64,000 nucleotides of DNA, from assembly GCA_007449985.2 (NCBI GenBank), contig VIIQ02000005.1, forward strand, positions 1 through 64,000, given 5' to 3'. The notes below the pieces were generated by a model. The model had not been told where the DNA came from. It did no database searches and saw nothing but the letters and a program-made list of their open reading frames with translations. Positions within the stretch are counted from its first letter, which is position 1; each line of letters opens with the position of its first letter. Positions 1 through 11,325 of the stretch are shown here, piece by piece. Made by a program: the position numbers and the translations under genes. This DNA comes from Desmodesmus armatus (Eukaryota > Chlorophyta > Chlorophyceae > Sphaeropleales > Scenedesmaceae).

Positions 1-1162
1 TGAGCCTCAAGAATCTCAGGGCCCCAGGTGATGGTGCCGGCAGCTCTGCTGCTGGTGGGGTGCGGCTGCCCTCAGTACTGCGGCCGGTCGAAGCTGGCAG
101 GGCGGGTGGGCAGCTCCCCAGACCCTCACTGTCACACAGGTCAGGCAGGACTGACACTGAACCCCCTGAACCCCCTGAAGCCCCCAACCCTTCTGACCGT
201 GCAGCTGTTAGCTGAGGTGCTGCGGAGCTGGGGTGTGCTGTGCAGACCTGGAGCAGCAGCAGCAGCTTCTGGTGGTGTTGATGCCCGGCTGCTGCTGCTG
301 CAGGTGTGCCAAGATAGAGCCCGAGGTTTGCTGCTCGCTGCTGCTGCTGCTCTGGGGTTGCTGTAGTGTGTGGCCATGCCCATCAACTCCCGCTTGCTTT
401 GTGGTGGGCACAGCTGTCAGAGGTGGCCTGCAGGCAACAGCCCAGCCATATGTTGTTGATGCAGAGAAAGTATTGCCGAGATGTGGTAGTTCCCCAGCTC
501 AAAACTGGGTAAATCAGCACTTCAAAGCCATACAGGGTGCCCGTGGAAGCCAGTGATCGGCCTTGTCAGATCCCAGCACCTACATGTAAAAGCCAGACCC
601 TGCCTGAGAGCATACCCTGTTCCTGTTCGCAGGCCCTCCTGACCTCCCTTGGAAATTCAAGCCCCGGGCAGGCCCCCGCATCTTGCCTACCCCCTGCCTG
701 CCTACCCCCTTCCCCCTTGATAACCCCCCCCCTCCCCTGCCTATCCACCCCCCCCCCTTCCCTGTCGTACCCCCCCCCCCCTTCCCCTGCCTTCCCTAAC
801 CCCCCTCCCCTGCCTATGCCACCCCCCCCCCCCTCTCCCCTGCCTACCCCCCCCCCTCCCCTCCTACCTCACACCCCCACCTCCCCTTCGTACCCCCCCC
901 CCACCTCCCCTCGTACCCCACCCCCACCTCCCTTCTACCCCCCCCCTCTCCCCTGCCTACCCCCCCCCCCCCCCCCCTCCCTGCCTACGCCACCCCCACC
1001 TCCCTTGCCTCCCCCTCACCTGAGCATGCTGCAGGTCCAGGTCGCTGCTGTCCCGCTGCTGAGCACCTGCTGCTGCTGCCAGCTGATGATGCGCCACACT
1101 CCACACCTGCTGCACTGCACCCACCCGTGGTCGCGCGCATGCTGCTCAGCATGCACCCGCAC
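1..1162. other. Region downstream of last recognised exon; C-rich low-complexity tract
   Basis: No exon could be assigned with confidence. Positions ~690-1015 are almost pure pyrimidine with C-runs of 8-18 bases on the plus strand. CAG/CTG triplet runs lie at ~245-355 and ~1200-1235. The minus strand here may hold the last exon(s) and 3' UTR of the methyltransferase-like gene; short glutamine-rich minus-strand frames at 208-411 are compatible but unsupported. Confidence 0.5.
690..1015. repeat. Poly-C / CCCCT-rich low-complexity tract
   Basis: Imperfect repetition of CCCC(T/A)CC blocks, many homopolymer C runs, no coding logic. On the minus strand this is a G-rich purine tract that could form quadruplex or triplex DNA. 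Confidence 0.85.
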
Positions 1163-4100
1163 GCGACAGCAGCTGGTAGAAGGAGGGACTGCTCAGGAAC
1201 TCTGCACAGCAGCAGCAGCAGCAGCAGCACAGCAGCAGGTGCCCTGGGCATGGCTCTTCTTGTGTCTCGTCATTCTGACATGTGGGTGTCAACAAGGTCT
1301 GCTAGCTGGAGGGTACGGCCTGTAGCTATGATTCAGTGTGAACATCTAGCGTGACGGTGGTAGTGTTGATTAGAGGTTGTGCCAGAGAGAGTCACGACAC
1401 TAATGTGTGGAGTCCTCATGCCTGACAGACAGCAGCCACCTAGACACTGGTCCCTGCAATATGTTGCTGCACCAGTATGTTGCAGGCCAGCCCACCAGTG
1501 TCAATGGGTATGTTGGGCTCGCCAAAGGGGCTGAACCCTTTGTAGAACCTCTCATACAGCTGCAGGCAGTTGTGGTGGGCTGCTGTGGCGATGCAAAACA
1601 CCTGGCACAGCACATCGCAGCATGAGCACATAGTGTCATACAGGTCACAGCTGCTGTGGCAGCAGCAGGAGCTGACCCTGGTCAGCCTTTTGCCGTTCAG
1701 CTGTGCACATCACACCATGGCAAAGAATGCATACAGCATGACACATGACACCATGTCACAGAGCAAATACAGCATAGCCAATGGACGGGTGTGTGCTCAC
1801 CACCACCCCAAAGCCTATGGGGCACTTGTCGTAGTCCTTGAACTGTGTGTTGCAGCGGCGCAGCAGCACGCGTGGGTACGGCCGCAGTCGCTGGAAGTAG
1901 GCAGTGTCAGTGGAGTTCCTGCAGGACCAACGGCAGCAACGTGATGCATTGGCTGGATGCACTCCCTGTGCCTACATACCTGGGATGGGATGCAGTCACA
2001 CTTGAGATCACCACAACAAGCAGGTGCCCTCCAAAAAATGCAATGGTGGCTAAGCTAAGAGCAATGGTGGCTAAGAGCAATGCGTGTAGACAAAGCAGTG
2101 TCACAGCACAGCATGGCGGCTGGGTAGGGTGGGTCTGATGCAGCCCAGCTGGGTGCCAAGGGTGGTGGACGGCTGTCCAGCAGCCGCAGGTGTCACCAGG
2201 GTGAATGCAACAACTTGTGCACTTGAAGTGCAGGCTGATGCCTTGAGGGTTGCCGCATATGCGGCAACCCTGAACTTGCATGTCACGGTGCCACCAGGAT
2301 GAGGGGCACAAGTGCAGGCCAATATGCCTTGAGGGTTGCAGGGGGGTGCCTGCTGTCTCACCTGCATACCAGCAGCACTGCTGGCACGCTGCCATTCTCC
2401 ACCTCATCTATGGCCCTGTTGGTACAATTGGAGGCGACAGGGTGAGTGGGTTGTTGAGGTGGGGTACCTGACAGCTTCTGTGCTGCCAAACGCTGTGATC
2501 CTTGCCACACTGGCAGGCAGCATGCAAAGACCAGCCTCAGCTACGCATTGCTGCACAGGTGCGAGTGCTGCAAAGCACTCATAGGATTGGGGAGGTCAAC
2601 TGAAAGGCGCCACCTGGCTCACTTTTGACAGGCAGTGCCATTTATGTGCGGTGACTCCCCCCTCCCCCCCCCCCTTCCTCCCCCCTCCCCCTCCCCCTCC
2701 CCCCCCCCCCCCCCCCCCCGCGCTCCCCCCCCCCCCCCCCCCCCCCCCCCCAACTCTCCCCCCATCTCACCCCTCTCCCCCCCCCCCCCCCCCCCCCCGC
2801 GCCCCCCAAAATGCTGAGCTGCAGGTGTGGCTGTCTCCCAGCAGTGTTGCCTGCTAGTGAGCTTCAGTGCTGTGCATCTCTCACCACTTGAGTCTAGGCT
2901 GCAGCTGAACATACTTGCCTGTTGACAAAGCGCCACTGAACCTGTGCCCTGTAGTCTGGGTTTCTATCACAGCAAAGCAGGAAAGCAGTGCAGACATATA
3001 TTTCAAATCAGCAATTCTTTCAACAGGTAAGGCCGCCGTGGGTGCACCAGCTAGTCCATCTGCCCAAGGGGCTGAAACATTGTGTATATGCACTGCACAC
3101 ATCTGGGCAGCTCGGTTGCACAGCCCTGTAGGACTAACCCAATGTGCCACAGCAATGGTCTAAGTGTGCTACATGTGCACTACCAGTACTAAGAGATAGA
3201 AGTAAGTACTCACAGCAGTACGTAGAAGCCCTTCCAGGTGTTGTGGGGGTCCAGTCCATCGTCGCTCTTGTCATACAGGACCTCTGCTGGTATGTTGGGC
3301 TCCAGCTTGTTGTTGCAGGCTGGGTCCAGCAGCCCAGCAATGTACGGCTGGTCAGCAGTGGGCCGCTGCAGCACACACAAACAGCCAACCTTGCTCACGT
3401 ACAGGGTCTAACTGCCGGGGTGCCTGTGGCCCACCTTGTCAGCTCCACACTCGACATGCACATGCAAGCTGCAGGCCGCCCACTCATTCTCTCACCTACT
3501 CACTCAAGTGAGTGAGCGGGCTCACTCACTCACCCACCGCATCACTCACTTACTCACTCACTCACATGCGTCGTGCAGCGCATGTAGTGCCCATCCATTG
3601 AGTGGGCTCAATACTGAGAGTGCATCTCATGCCAGATGTTGCTTGATGGTGCTGTGCAGCAGCAGCAGCAGCCTGCTGTGTCAACTCACCGGCAACTGGA
3701 ACACCATGAATGCTGCTGTTGATATGATCCAGTCGGGCGTGAGCCCCATGCGCTCAGCCACAGCACCCTGACCGGCTGCCTGACGCAGCAGCTCCTCCTC
3801 TGGCAACACCTTCACCTGCAGCAGCAGCAGCAGCAGGTATGCATGTAGCCCACAGCAAGGTACCGCCGCTTACCAGGCGTGACGGCTGCGCTCTGGATGG
3901 TTTTCCCATCAATTAGCCTCTGACCGCCCATGAACTGTATCCTCTGAACCACTCCCATCCTGCAACAGCTGCTGAAGCAAAGGCACACTCATGTAAGCAC
4001 CAGGTGTAAAGGCATTATGCTTACTGTGTGCCTCGTGCATGTCAGTGACAGTGTACACATGTGACAGTACCAAATGCAGGCTTGGCTGCCGCACCATGTT

Positions 4101-6225
4101 GTCAGCGCCGCAGCAGGGGCAGGTCCAGTGTTGGTCAGCAGGGTACTCAGTGGGTGTCACGGCAGCAGGTGAGCTGCACAGGGCATGCAGCCAACGGTGG
4201 CAGCTGCTGCAACGCATCTCAGGCACCTCCTCCCTGCAGCAACAGCCAGCACCAGCAGCTGCTGAACTGCACCTGCAGTAGATTGAAGGATGAACTACCA
4301 ATCCAAAGCAGTCTGCAGTGTGCATGAGGTCTCTTGTTGTTTGGTTTTTTTCTCCCAACATCGACTCCAGCTGCCGCAGCTGCCAGTCTGCCAGCCTGGT
4401 GACCAAGGCAGCATGATGAGGGATGCATGTTGAAGAATGTGTGCAATCAACACGTGTTCACAACAATTGGTGGCTCCAGCTTGTCATGACACCCTAGTTT
4501 GGCGGTCGCTGCCAAACGGAGGCAGCAGCCGCAGATGTCAAAATCGAGAGTCTCCCCTTTCCCTGCAGCTTCCTCCTCACAGACGTCTGCCGCATCAATT
4601 GCCGAGTCCAGCAAGCATCTCCGAGCCAACCGAGCAGACCACCTCACCTGCAGACATCACAGGTGCCCCAGGCATTGCCTGTGACGGGGGTTGACTCATC
4701 ACTGCCGCTGCCTGCTGCCGCAGCTGCCGATGCCATCACTCCTGCAACGGCCGCCCCCGCAGCATCCCCTGCACCTCCCTCCTGCCCTCCCGCCCCAGGG
4801 CCAGTGTCCCAGGCACCCCCTGCAGCTGCTGCCTCGTTGTTGCTTGGTCTGATGAGTCTGCTGTGCCTGTGTCGAGCTGCTGCCTGCAGGACATCCAGCT
4901 GGTACTGACGGCCCAGCCTGTTCATGCGGGACACCTGCACCAGCCAGCCACACACAGTTGGTCCCTCAAGGGCTAGCAGACGTGCGTACTGTTGTACAAT
5001 GCGCATGTGTGGAGGGGGGGGTCTTCTGCTGGCGGCACAGTGGATAGTATCAAGGCTACTCACTCAGCCCTAATGTGTCGACTATCAAGTGCCTGAGCAA
5101 TTTTCAAAACACACGGAGGTGCTCAAATTGTGTGGTGCTCAAAATGGCAATGGGCGTCCATCTGGTAACTGGTACTCGCCTCCTCCTCAGGATCATCTGA
5201 GCGTGCTGACAGCTCATCAAGTGTGGCTGTCACAAGCTTCAGCCTGCCCGGTGCAGCAGTAGTGCATGTCAACCCAGCAAGCAGCAGTGGGTGATGGGAT
5301 GCCAGTGAAGAGTGACAGATCATAACCAGCTGACAGGCTGTGTGAGGCAAAGTAGAAGCGGTGTAGGAACGCACACTTCTACACACACTCTCGCAGCAGA
5401 CCCAGGGACTCTGCAACGCATGTGTCTGAGCGGAATGGGTCACAAGCCCAGCATGATAGGAAGCCCTGCCATGTGTATGTGGCAGGATAACCTTGCATGC
5501 AGTCTGGCCACACACTTGTTATTCTTCTTCCCCCAGAGTGTGAGGGCCCCACTCTTGTGCTGCAGCTCAGCCTCATCCCACGGCAGCAGCTGCTTGACAG
5601 CCACCCAGCTGCTGCTGTGCTCCCCGTAAAAGCGTACCAGCACCTTGCCTGCAGCACGTGAGGCCAGGGCAACGCAGGGAAGGCAAGGGCAGGCCCACTT
5701 TGGCTCACAAGAGAAGGGTTCTGGTGTTGGCCTTGACACACTACAGAATGATGGTCTCTCCCCCAGCAGCATTCACGCTGTTCTGATGCAGGCAAGCTCT
5801 TGCCAGCGACCCCCTTCAAGTTGCATCCCTGCACTCTGCACTGTGCATACCCCCTCACCTGGCTCAAAGTCAGTGATAACATCAGGCCATGTGAAGCGGG
5901 CACACAAGTCCAGCGTCCAGATGAGAGCGGGCCAAGCACAGTAGCCAGTAACCTGGGGGAGGGTTCACACAAACCACAAAACTCTCATGATTGCCTGACA
6001 GCAGGCTCAAGTAGCGCAACCAACCACAAATAGTCATTTTTGGACTATGTGCAGGGCTGCTTGCCGCCTCAGGCTGCTATGGTGTGGATGCTGGGCTTCC
6101 AGGTCAGTGCTAGTGGTGGTCGTGTGCCTGCCTCACCTTGACCCACACAGGCGTCCCTGGTGTCATGCCGCTGCCGTTGGCTGCACTCCGCACAGCAGCC
6201 AGCACAGCCTCTAGGTGAGGCCCTG

Positions 6226-6262
<37 letters not shown>

Positions 6263-6911
6263 AGGCAGGCAGGCAGGGAGGCAGGCATGCAGGGAGGCAG
6301 GAACATCACAAAAGCATACAGCACAACACACACAAACACACAGCATTTCAGCCGGCTCAACCCTGGTAGGCAACGCCATTGATGTGTGGCGACTGTGTCT
6401 ACATGCAACGTCTCTTCTCCCATTAGTGACCTCCAGGGCTGTGGCACCCACACCAGTCTGAGAACATGACACGGATTGGGCGTTGGCTTACTCGACTGAC
6501 AACGACTGAACTTAACCTCAACTCACTCAACTCACCCATCAGTGGAGGCTTGGGGGGCTCCGGGGCCCTAGGCTTTGGTGGCCGGCCCCTGCGCCGCTTG
6601 ACCACCACAACACCATCTGGAACCCCAGCTGTTGCTGCAGCAGCTGCAGGCGCCACAGCTGGCAGTGCTGGCTGTTGGGGTGCTGGCCTCTTGACCCCGC
6701 GCTTCAATCGAGCCTCTGCAGCCCTCTCGTACTCTGCATAGTCCTGGTCCTCCTGCAGCCTCTGGGTCAGCATGCGCTGGAAGGTGCCGCGGTTGGCTTG
6801 GCGCAGGGAGGAGCGCTGGGTGGTGCATGGCACTGGTGCCTGTTGTGCTGGAGGTTCAGTGGGGTCTGCAGGCTGCTGCAGGCTTGGATGTGCTGCAGCA
6901 CTCGCCTCCAT
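1163..6911 (-). CDS. AT-hook / PWWP / PHD-finger protein with C-terminal phage-Dam-like adenine methyltransferase domain (3' end not resolved)
   Basis: ATG at 6911. Exon 6536-6911 carries an AT-hook (KRRRGRPPKPR, residues ~105-115). Exons 6137-6222, 5859-5952 and one starting at 5648 join in frame into a PWWP domain (GTPVWVK, GYCAWPALIW, VLVRFYGEHSSSWV). A Cys-rich segment follows around 4648 (WGTCDVCR, then DICGCC), then a PHD-like finger at ~4100-4280 (CSSCHRWLHALC, WTCPCCG). Exons 3690-3815, 3214-3365, 2919-2963, 2362-2415, 1801-1918, 1496-1601 and 1163-1201 join in perfect phase into ~215 residues with LLDPACNNK, WKGFYVLLNPDY, AVLLVCRNSTDTAYF, PIGFGVVVFC and GEPNIPID. The order (acidic D-x-A-like motif, W-x-G, NPxY, hydrophobic strand, TDTxxF, R-rich strand) resembles phage Dam N6-adenine methyltransferases. 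The expected role is nuclear: reading chromatin and perhaps methylating adenine. The catalytic motif is NPDY instead of NPPY. The exons between the PWWP and the fingers, and the stop codon, are not settled; the gene may extend below position 1163. Confidence 0.72.
2658..2808. repeat. Poly-C tract inside an intron of the AT-hook/PWWP gene
   Basis: About 150 bases of C runs (up to ~20) interrupted by single T, A or G. It lies between the exons at 2362-2415 and 2919-2963 of the minus-strand gene, so it is intronic, G-rich on the transcribed-sense strand. Confidence 0.85.
3487..3566. repeat. TCAC-type tetranucleotide repeat with small hairpin
   Basis: Degenerate (CTCA)n runs in an intron of the minus-strand gene. 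At about 3499-3516 CTCACTCA is followed by AG and TGAGTGAG, a perfect 8-bp stem with a 2-base loop. Confidence 0.75.
6223..6300. repeat. (GCAG)n tetranucleotide repeat
   Basis: About 19 near-perfect GCAG units. The tract abuts the acceptor of the PWWP exon starting at 6222; on the minus strand it reads (CTGC)n and so doubles as the polypyrimidine tract in front of that acceptor. Confidence 0.9.
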
Positions 6912-7094
6912 TGGGCTCTCCAGCCTGGCTGTCTTGCCAGCTGGGAGGAAGTCGGGAAGATGGGAGGAAGTGTTCAGTCGGCCCCTCTGCTATACTTGTG
7001 TCAGGTCATACTGTACACAGTGTCGGAACACGTCGGACCAACAGCGGCAGGTTTCTGCAGTATCAGATCTGATGTAAGCAGAACTACCGTGTTA

Positions 7095-7102
7095 TGACGT
7101 CA
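7095..7102. promoter_or_regulatory. CRE-like palindrome TGACGTCA upstream of the AT-hook gene
   Basis: Perfect 8-bp bZIP/CREB-type palindrome, followed by a second CGTCA half-site, 184 bp upstream of the ATG at 6911. The match is seen directly; regulatory activity is inferred. Confidence 0.4.
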
Positions 7103-8149
7103 CGTCACCAAGCCGTTGTCACGCACTGGTTGGCATCCGACACCCAGATCACTGCGGCAAGTGAGCCCTTCGCGACTTTTTTCAACCCAAATCAGGCGCA
7201 CGTGAAAGTAGGACTGTATCAAAGTGCATCGAACCAACCGAATCAGTGACGTTGTACGGTTGTCTTCATGATCTAGGAGGGAGTGTGACGTGGAGGTGGT
7301 ACTGCCGGTGACTGCACGCTTTGGCTTCTTGTGACACAGAATACGAGCTGGTAACAAGCTTCTTTTAGTGTTTGCCGCAGTTCACAGGGCACGTACGGCA
7401 GTTTGTCTGGTCGCTCTTTGAAACATTGGACTGTCAACATGACAGCTGAAGCAGGCTACATCAGGGCAATGTGCACGCCAGGATAGTCATGTAGCAGCCA
7501 CACAAGCCCTGCAGCAGCAGCAGCAGCAGAGACAAGGGCAGCTAATGCTAGCTTCGGCCTAAAGAGGCATGAAAGCAGCAGCAGAGGTTGGACGAGGGGG
7601 GGGGGAGGTACCCCCCCTTCACCAGTGTCTTTGCACCTTCAACATGTAGACCAGGGTGTACAGTGGCGGACAACCTGAGTCGACTTACATATGTGTCTGG
7701 ACGGACGCACCACCGAACAATCTGCATGGGGCGCCGACACCGCAAATTACGACAGACAAAAATACTAGGCAAAGTTCTGCTGATGTAAGAGCAATACAGA
7801 CATATGCTGGGGGGGAGCAGAATTGGACTGCTCACAGGGCACCAGCTCCCCCAAGGAGCATGCAAGCAGGTATTTAGACACAGGGCTGATTGACTGCTGG
7901 CTGCACAAAGCAGTTTGATGGCAGCACAATTGGGATGCATGCTGCCACACTTGCACAACTACTGTTCGTTGCAGCAGCATGCACCCCAACTGCACAAGCC
8001 ACCACTGAGCTGTTATGATGGCTGATTTCAATTGGATTGCCCCTGAAAAAATTGGCTTCCCCCTGCCCTGCCCAAACTGCCCCCTGCGGGACACTGACAC
8101 CTTTTTGCAGAGACGCATGGTCGGTCGATGGTGCAGGCACAGGCTGCTA

Positions 8150-8229
8150 CAGGCACACTCCCAGCCAGGGCTGCATGCGTCGTGTCTGTTGGGGGCCATA
8201 AGCCCCTTCCAGACACAATGACACAGCCT
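8150..8229 (+). repeat. Local direct repeat, copy A
   Basis: About 80 bp beginning CAGGCACACTCCCAGCCAGG, nearly identical to 8384-8462; they differ by about one base near the end. No coding potential seen. Confidence 0.9.
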
Positions 8230-8383
8230 CGGCTGGGCAGGCAATTGTCAGTTACGGCGTGGTGGTGCGGTTTGCCCCGACCGGGATCCCAAGAAGGGGG
8301 CCACCACCCGCTGCAGCCGTAACCAGCCTTTGCGTGTGCTGCTGCTGCTGCTGCCAGCTGATAGCTAACTCATAGCACTGTTG

Positions 8384-8462
8384 CAGGCACACTCCCAGCC
8401 AGGGCTGCATGCGTCGTGTCTGTTGGGGGCCATAAGCCCCTTCCAGCACAATGACACAGCCT
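8384..8462 (+). repeat. Local direct repeat, copy B
   Basis: Second copy of the 8150-8229 unit, 155 bp downstream in the same orientation. The near identity implies a recent segmental duplication. Confidence 0.9.
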
Positions 8463-8879
8463 GCAAGTCAGGAAGCTGTTTATGAGGACAGGCCTGGTTA
8501 TTCACACCGCTTGAGCCGCATGACCCAACTCAACAGCAGAAGGGCAAAGACCGCCCAGCTCCAGGACAGATGCAGCGACACACTCGAAAACAGTGATACA
8601 AGGAACCCAATATGACATTCACTCTTACCTTTGCGATATGTGCTTGCTGTTGTCTCCAAAAATCGTCACGGAAGCTGCCCCGCTGCCCAGTCATTGTCCG
8701 CAATGGTGATATGTCTGCTGCTTGGCCTATGTTGGTGGAGGAGTGGTTATGTGATGGTTATGGGTACAACAATGCCGTCACTGGGGGTGTCGTGAATAAA
8801 AAACATGTTACTGACAGGGGTCACCCCCCACCCCGACACCATAAATTGCGGTCGGTCGGGACGACTATTTTGTGCCTGT

Positions 8880-9100
8880 TGTATGTCTCCGAACCTTGGT
8901 TTGCAGAAGCCACTTTGAGGGTGGTGAACTCGCCAAGGGGGCTGCAGCTTCAGCAGGCACCACCGGTGTGGATGTGTACACAACGCCACCATCTTGTATG
9001 TCTCCGAGCCCGGTCGAAAGCCATTCTGAGGATGGTGTATCGTTCTGGGGGGTGCAGCTGCAAGATGGTCTGTGGCACATCCACACCCATGGGTGTGGCA
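8880..9100 (+). repeat. Diverged tandem pair of ~115-bp units
   Basis: TTGTATGTCTCCGA occurs at ~8879 and ~8994; each copy is followed by GAAGCCA/AAAGCCA, TGAGG(G/A)TGGTG and a GGGG-TGCAGCT segment. The alignment is imperfect, suggesting an old duplication or a remnant of a transposable element. Confidence 0.55.
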
Positions 9101-9973
9101 TGGATGCAATTTCCCACCCACACTGCTGTCAGGTCCCTTGGCCTGCAGCAGTGCCGGTCATGGTTGCTGTGCAGGGCTGTTTGTCTACATACAAACAGCC
9201 CCCGCAAATGCCATCTGATGAGTCCCTTGAGCTAGGCCGAAACCGGCTTTGAAGCAGACAGGTCACCAGCGAGCAGCAGCTCATGCGGCTTCACGGCTTT
9301 GTGAAGCTTTAAATGAATGTTTGAGCAGCGATGTACGACACATGGGCTTGTATCACTGGTTTGCATTTACTGCCTGTATGCAGCAACGGGTCCACAGCCA
9401 CGCCTAGTGGCTGTTTGCAAATTCCACAAAGTCATATTGTTTGTTTCTAGGCCTTCTTGCTTGATTATCGCAAGCAGCAAACGGGCTGCAATACGTCCGG
9501 GCTTGTGGGTGCAAGGCCGCGCATCGCCAGCTGGCCTAACAGATGTGATACAACGAGAACAAGCTATGGAAGCAGCTGCACCTCTGCGAGCTGCCCGGCA
9601 GTGCCGGGTCTGTGCGAAAGCACACCTTGTCTCCAGGGGTGGGGGTGTGCTCTGCATACTTCTGGAGCTCCTCGTTGGCCACTCTGAGGGATGACACATG
9701 TATATCAACCATAAACCACCAGCATTAGGGCGTGGCTGCTGTTGCTGCTGGCCAAGATCTGTTCAGCAGCAGTCGATATCAATGAGCGCATGCAGTGCCT
9801 GTGTGGGTGGGTGACACCTGAAAGCACGACCCCATGGCTACAGTGACAACTGAAACGCAGATCAGAGCTCAGCAGTCTGTGCGAGCCCTATCAGCAGCAT
9901 CAGGGGTATGGTGACCTCAACACATGGTATGGTGCTTCTGCTCTTGGCAGCTGTTCATGGTCAGTAGCCTGTG

Positions 9974-10150
9974 GTGAGACAGTGCCCGGAACCGGGGAGG
10001 TAGCAAGATTTCCTGTGGAGACACTGGGAACACACAAAGATGGGAACACAGAACACAATGTAACTAGCACTGGGTCCCCCACCGCCAACCCAGGCAACGA
10101 AAGCCTAACAAAGCAACCTCACAGTACAATAGAAGGCGTCCAGACCAAGC
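9974..10150 (+). repeat. Dispersed repeat, copy 1 of 2
   Basis: About 175 bp sharing long blocks with 48147-48317, for example AGTGCCCGGAACCGGGGAGG, TTTCCTGTGGAGACACTGG, CAAAGCAACCTCACAGTACA and ATAGAAGGCGTCCAG. Same orientation, small indels. Non-coding, SINE/MITE-sized. Confidence 0.9.
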
Positions 10151-11325
10151 GTCCAGGTTGCAGTCAGTGTTGAGTCAGCTGGACACTAGGGTGGGCCCAG
10201 CCAAATCTTTGAGCTGTGGCACTTCCCCACAACGACCTAGAAAAGTGACTGGTGTCACTTTGGGCATGACTAATTGTAACTCCAACACTGTGCGAAACTG
10301 CTTGCTTGCCCACCAAACCGCGATTTTGCTGCAAGATGCATTGTTGAGCCCCTGCATGGCTGCTTTGACCTCTGGGGCAGTTGAGTTAGCAGCAGCAGAG
10401 CACGAGCACTGTCACTCTCTGCCGCATTCTCCTGAAATGGAAGTGATGTCATGCAGCTGGCTGAGCTGTGCAGCGATTACGAACGGCATTACAAGAAGGC
10501 ACACCAGCACAAACCATCACAAAAGAGATACAAGCAGATACAAAGAGGAGGCGTGTTGGTGTACTGGGACACACCTGATTCACACGTGCACTCCTTGTGG
10601 TGTGTGCACAAGCCTACACCACCACCACACATATATCAAAACAACACATGCATGGCAGCACGCAGTGGTGATCATAAGTGCTGCTGCTTGGCTGCAGCCA
10701 GCACGATGGTATAAGACGGGCTGTTGCAGCTGCAACCAAAAGCAGCCTGAATGGTGCATCACAGACCAGCATTGTCATGCATATCGATGCAGACACACAA
10801 GAAGAAGACAGGCAGACCATCAATGGTGTACAGGCCCCCTGCTAGCAGCACACATCGCTGCATTGCTACTGTACCACACACCACGAAACCACCTTCTCAC
10901 AGAGCTGCCGTGCACAGAGGGACACAGCACACCATGCACAAAGAACAGGTGACGGCACTGTTGCGTGCCTGCACGCACGTATGCTTGCAACCAACCAGAC
11001 GTCAGAACACAACTCACTCTCACACACAACCTGCAACAGCTCTACAAAATGCACCCAGCTGTGCCAACAAATTGCGCAGTACCGGTAAGACACACATGCT
11101 CTGGGTGCTGTCTGTTGCGGTGCAGGGCAGCAGGTTTGCCTAGCAATGCAGCAGTTGACTACTGCTGTTGCATAGGCTTGAACCCCCTCCAGCGATGTGC
11201 ATGCAGACCACACTCACACCAGCTGGCAGTCCCACAGCGCAACTACTGTGCACCCATCACATGCCAAGGCGGCAGGGATTGTGCCTCTGAACAACCTGCT
11301 GTGCATTTTAGGGCCTTCAAGGAGC

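Larger units (their letters stand above)
6912..11325. other. Intergenic region between the AT-hook gene and the AGPase gene
   Basis: I recognise no protein-coding exon on either strand in these 4.4 kb; the open frames are short, Cys/His-rich and without conserved motifs. The left part is the upstream region of the AT-hook gene. The rest holds a local duplication (8150-8229 and 8384-8462), a diverged tandem pair near 8880-9100, and one copy of a dispersed repeat (9974-10150). Confidence 0.6.

Noticed and set aside
537..1325. 262-residue proline-rich plus-strand frame
   Set aside because: It exists only because the C-rich repeat reads as Pro/Leu/Ser in any frame; there are no conserved segments, and the gene on this side is on the minus strand.
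2635..2936. Poly-Pro (plus) and poly-Gly (minus) frames
   Set aside because: Produced by the poly-C tract inside an intron of the minus-strand gene.
8612..9235. 207-residue plus-strand frame
   Set aside because: No recognisable motif, His/Cys-rich composition like non-coding sequence here, and it spans a diverged tandem repeat.
10158..10952. 264-residue plus-strand frame
   Set aside because: Composition (Cys/His/Thr) and lack of motifs match random translation; it begins next to a dispersed repeat.
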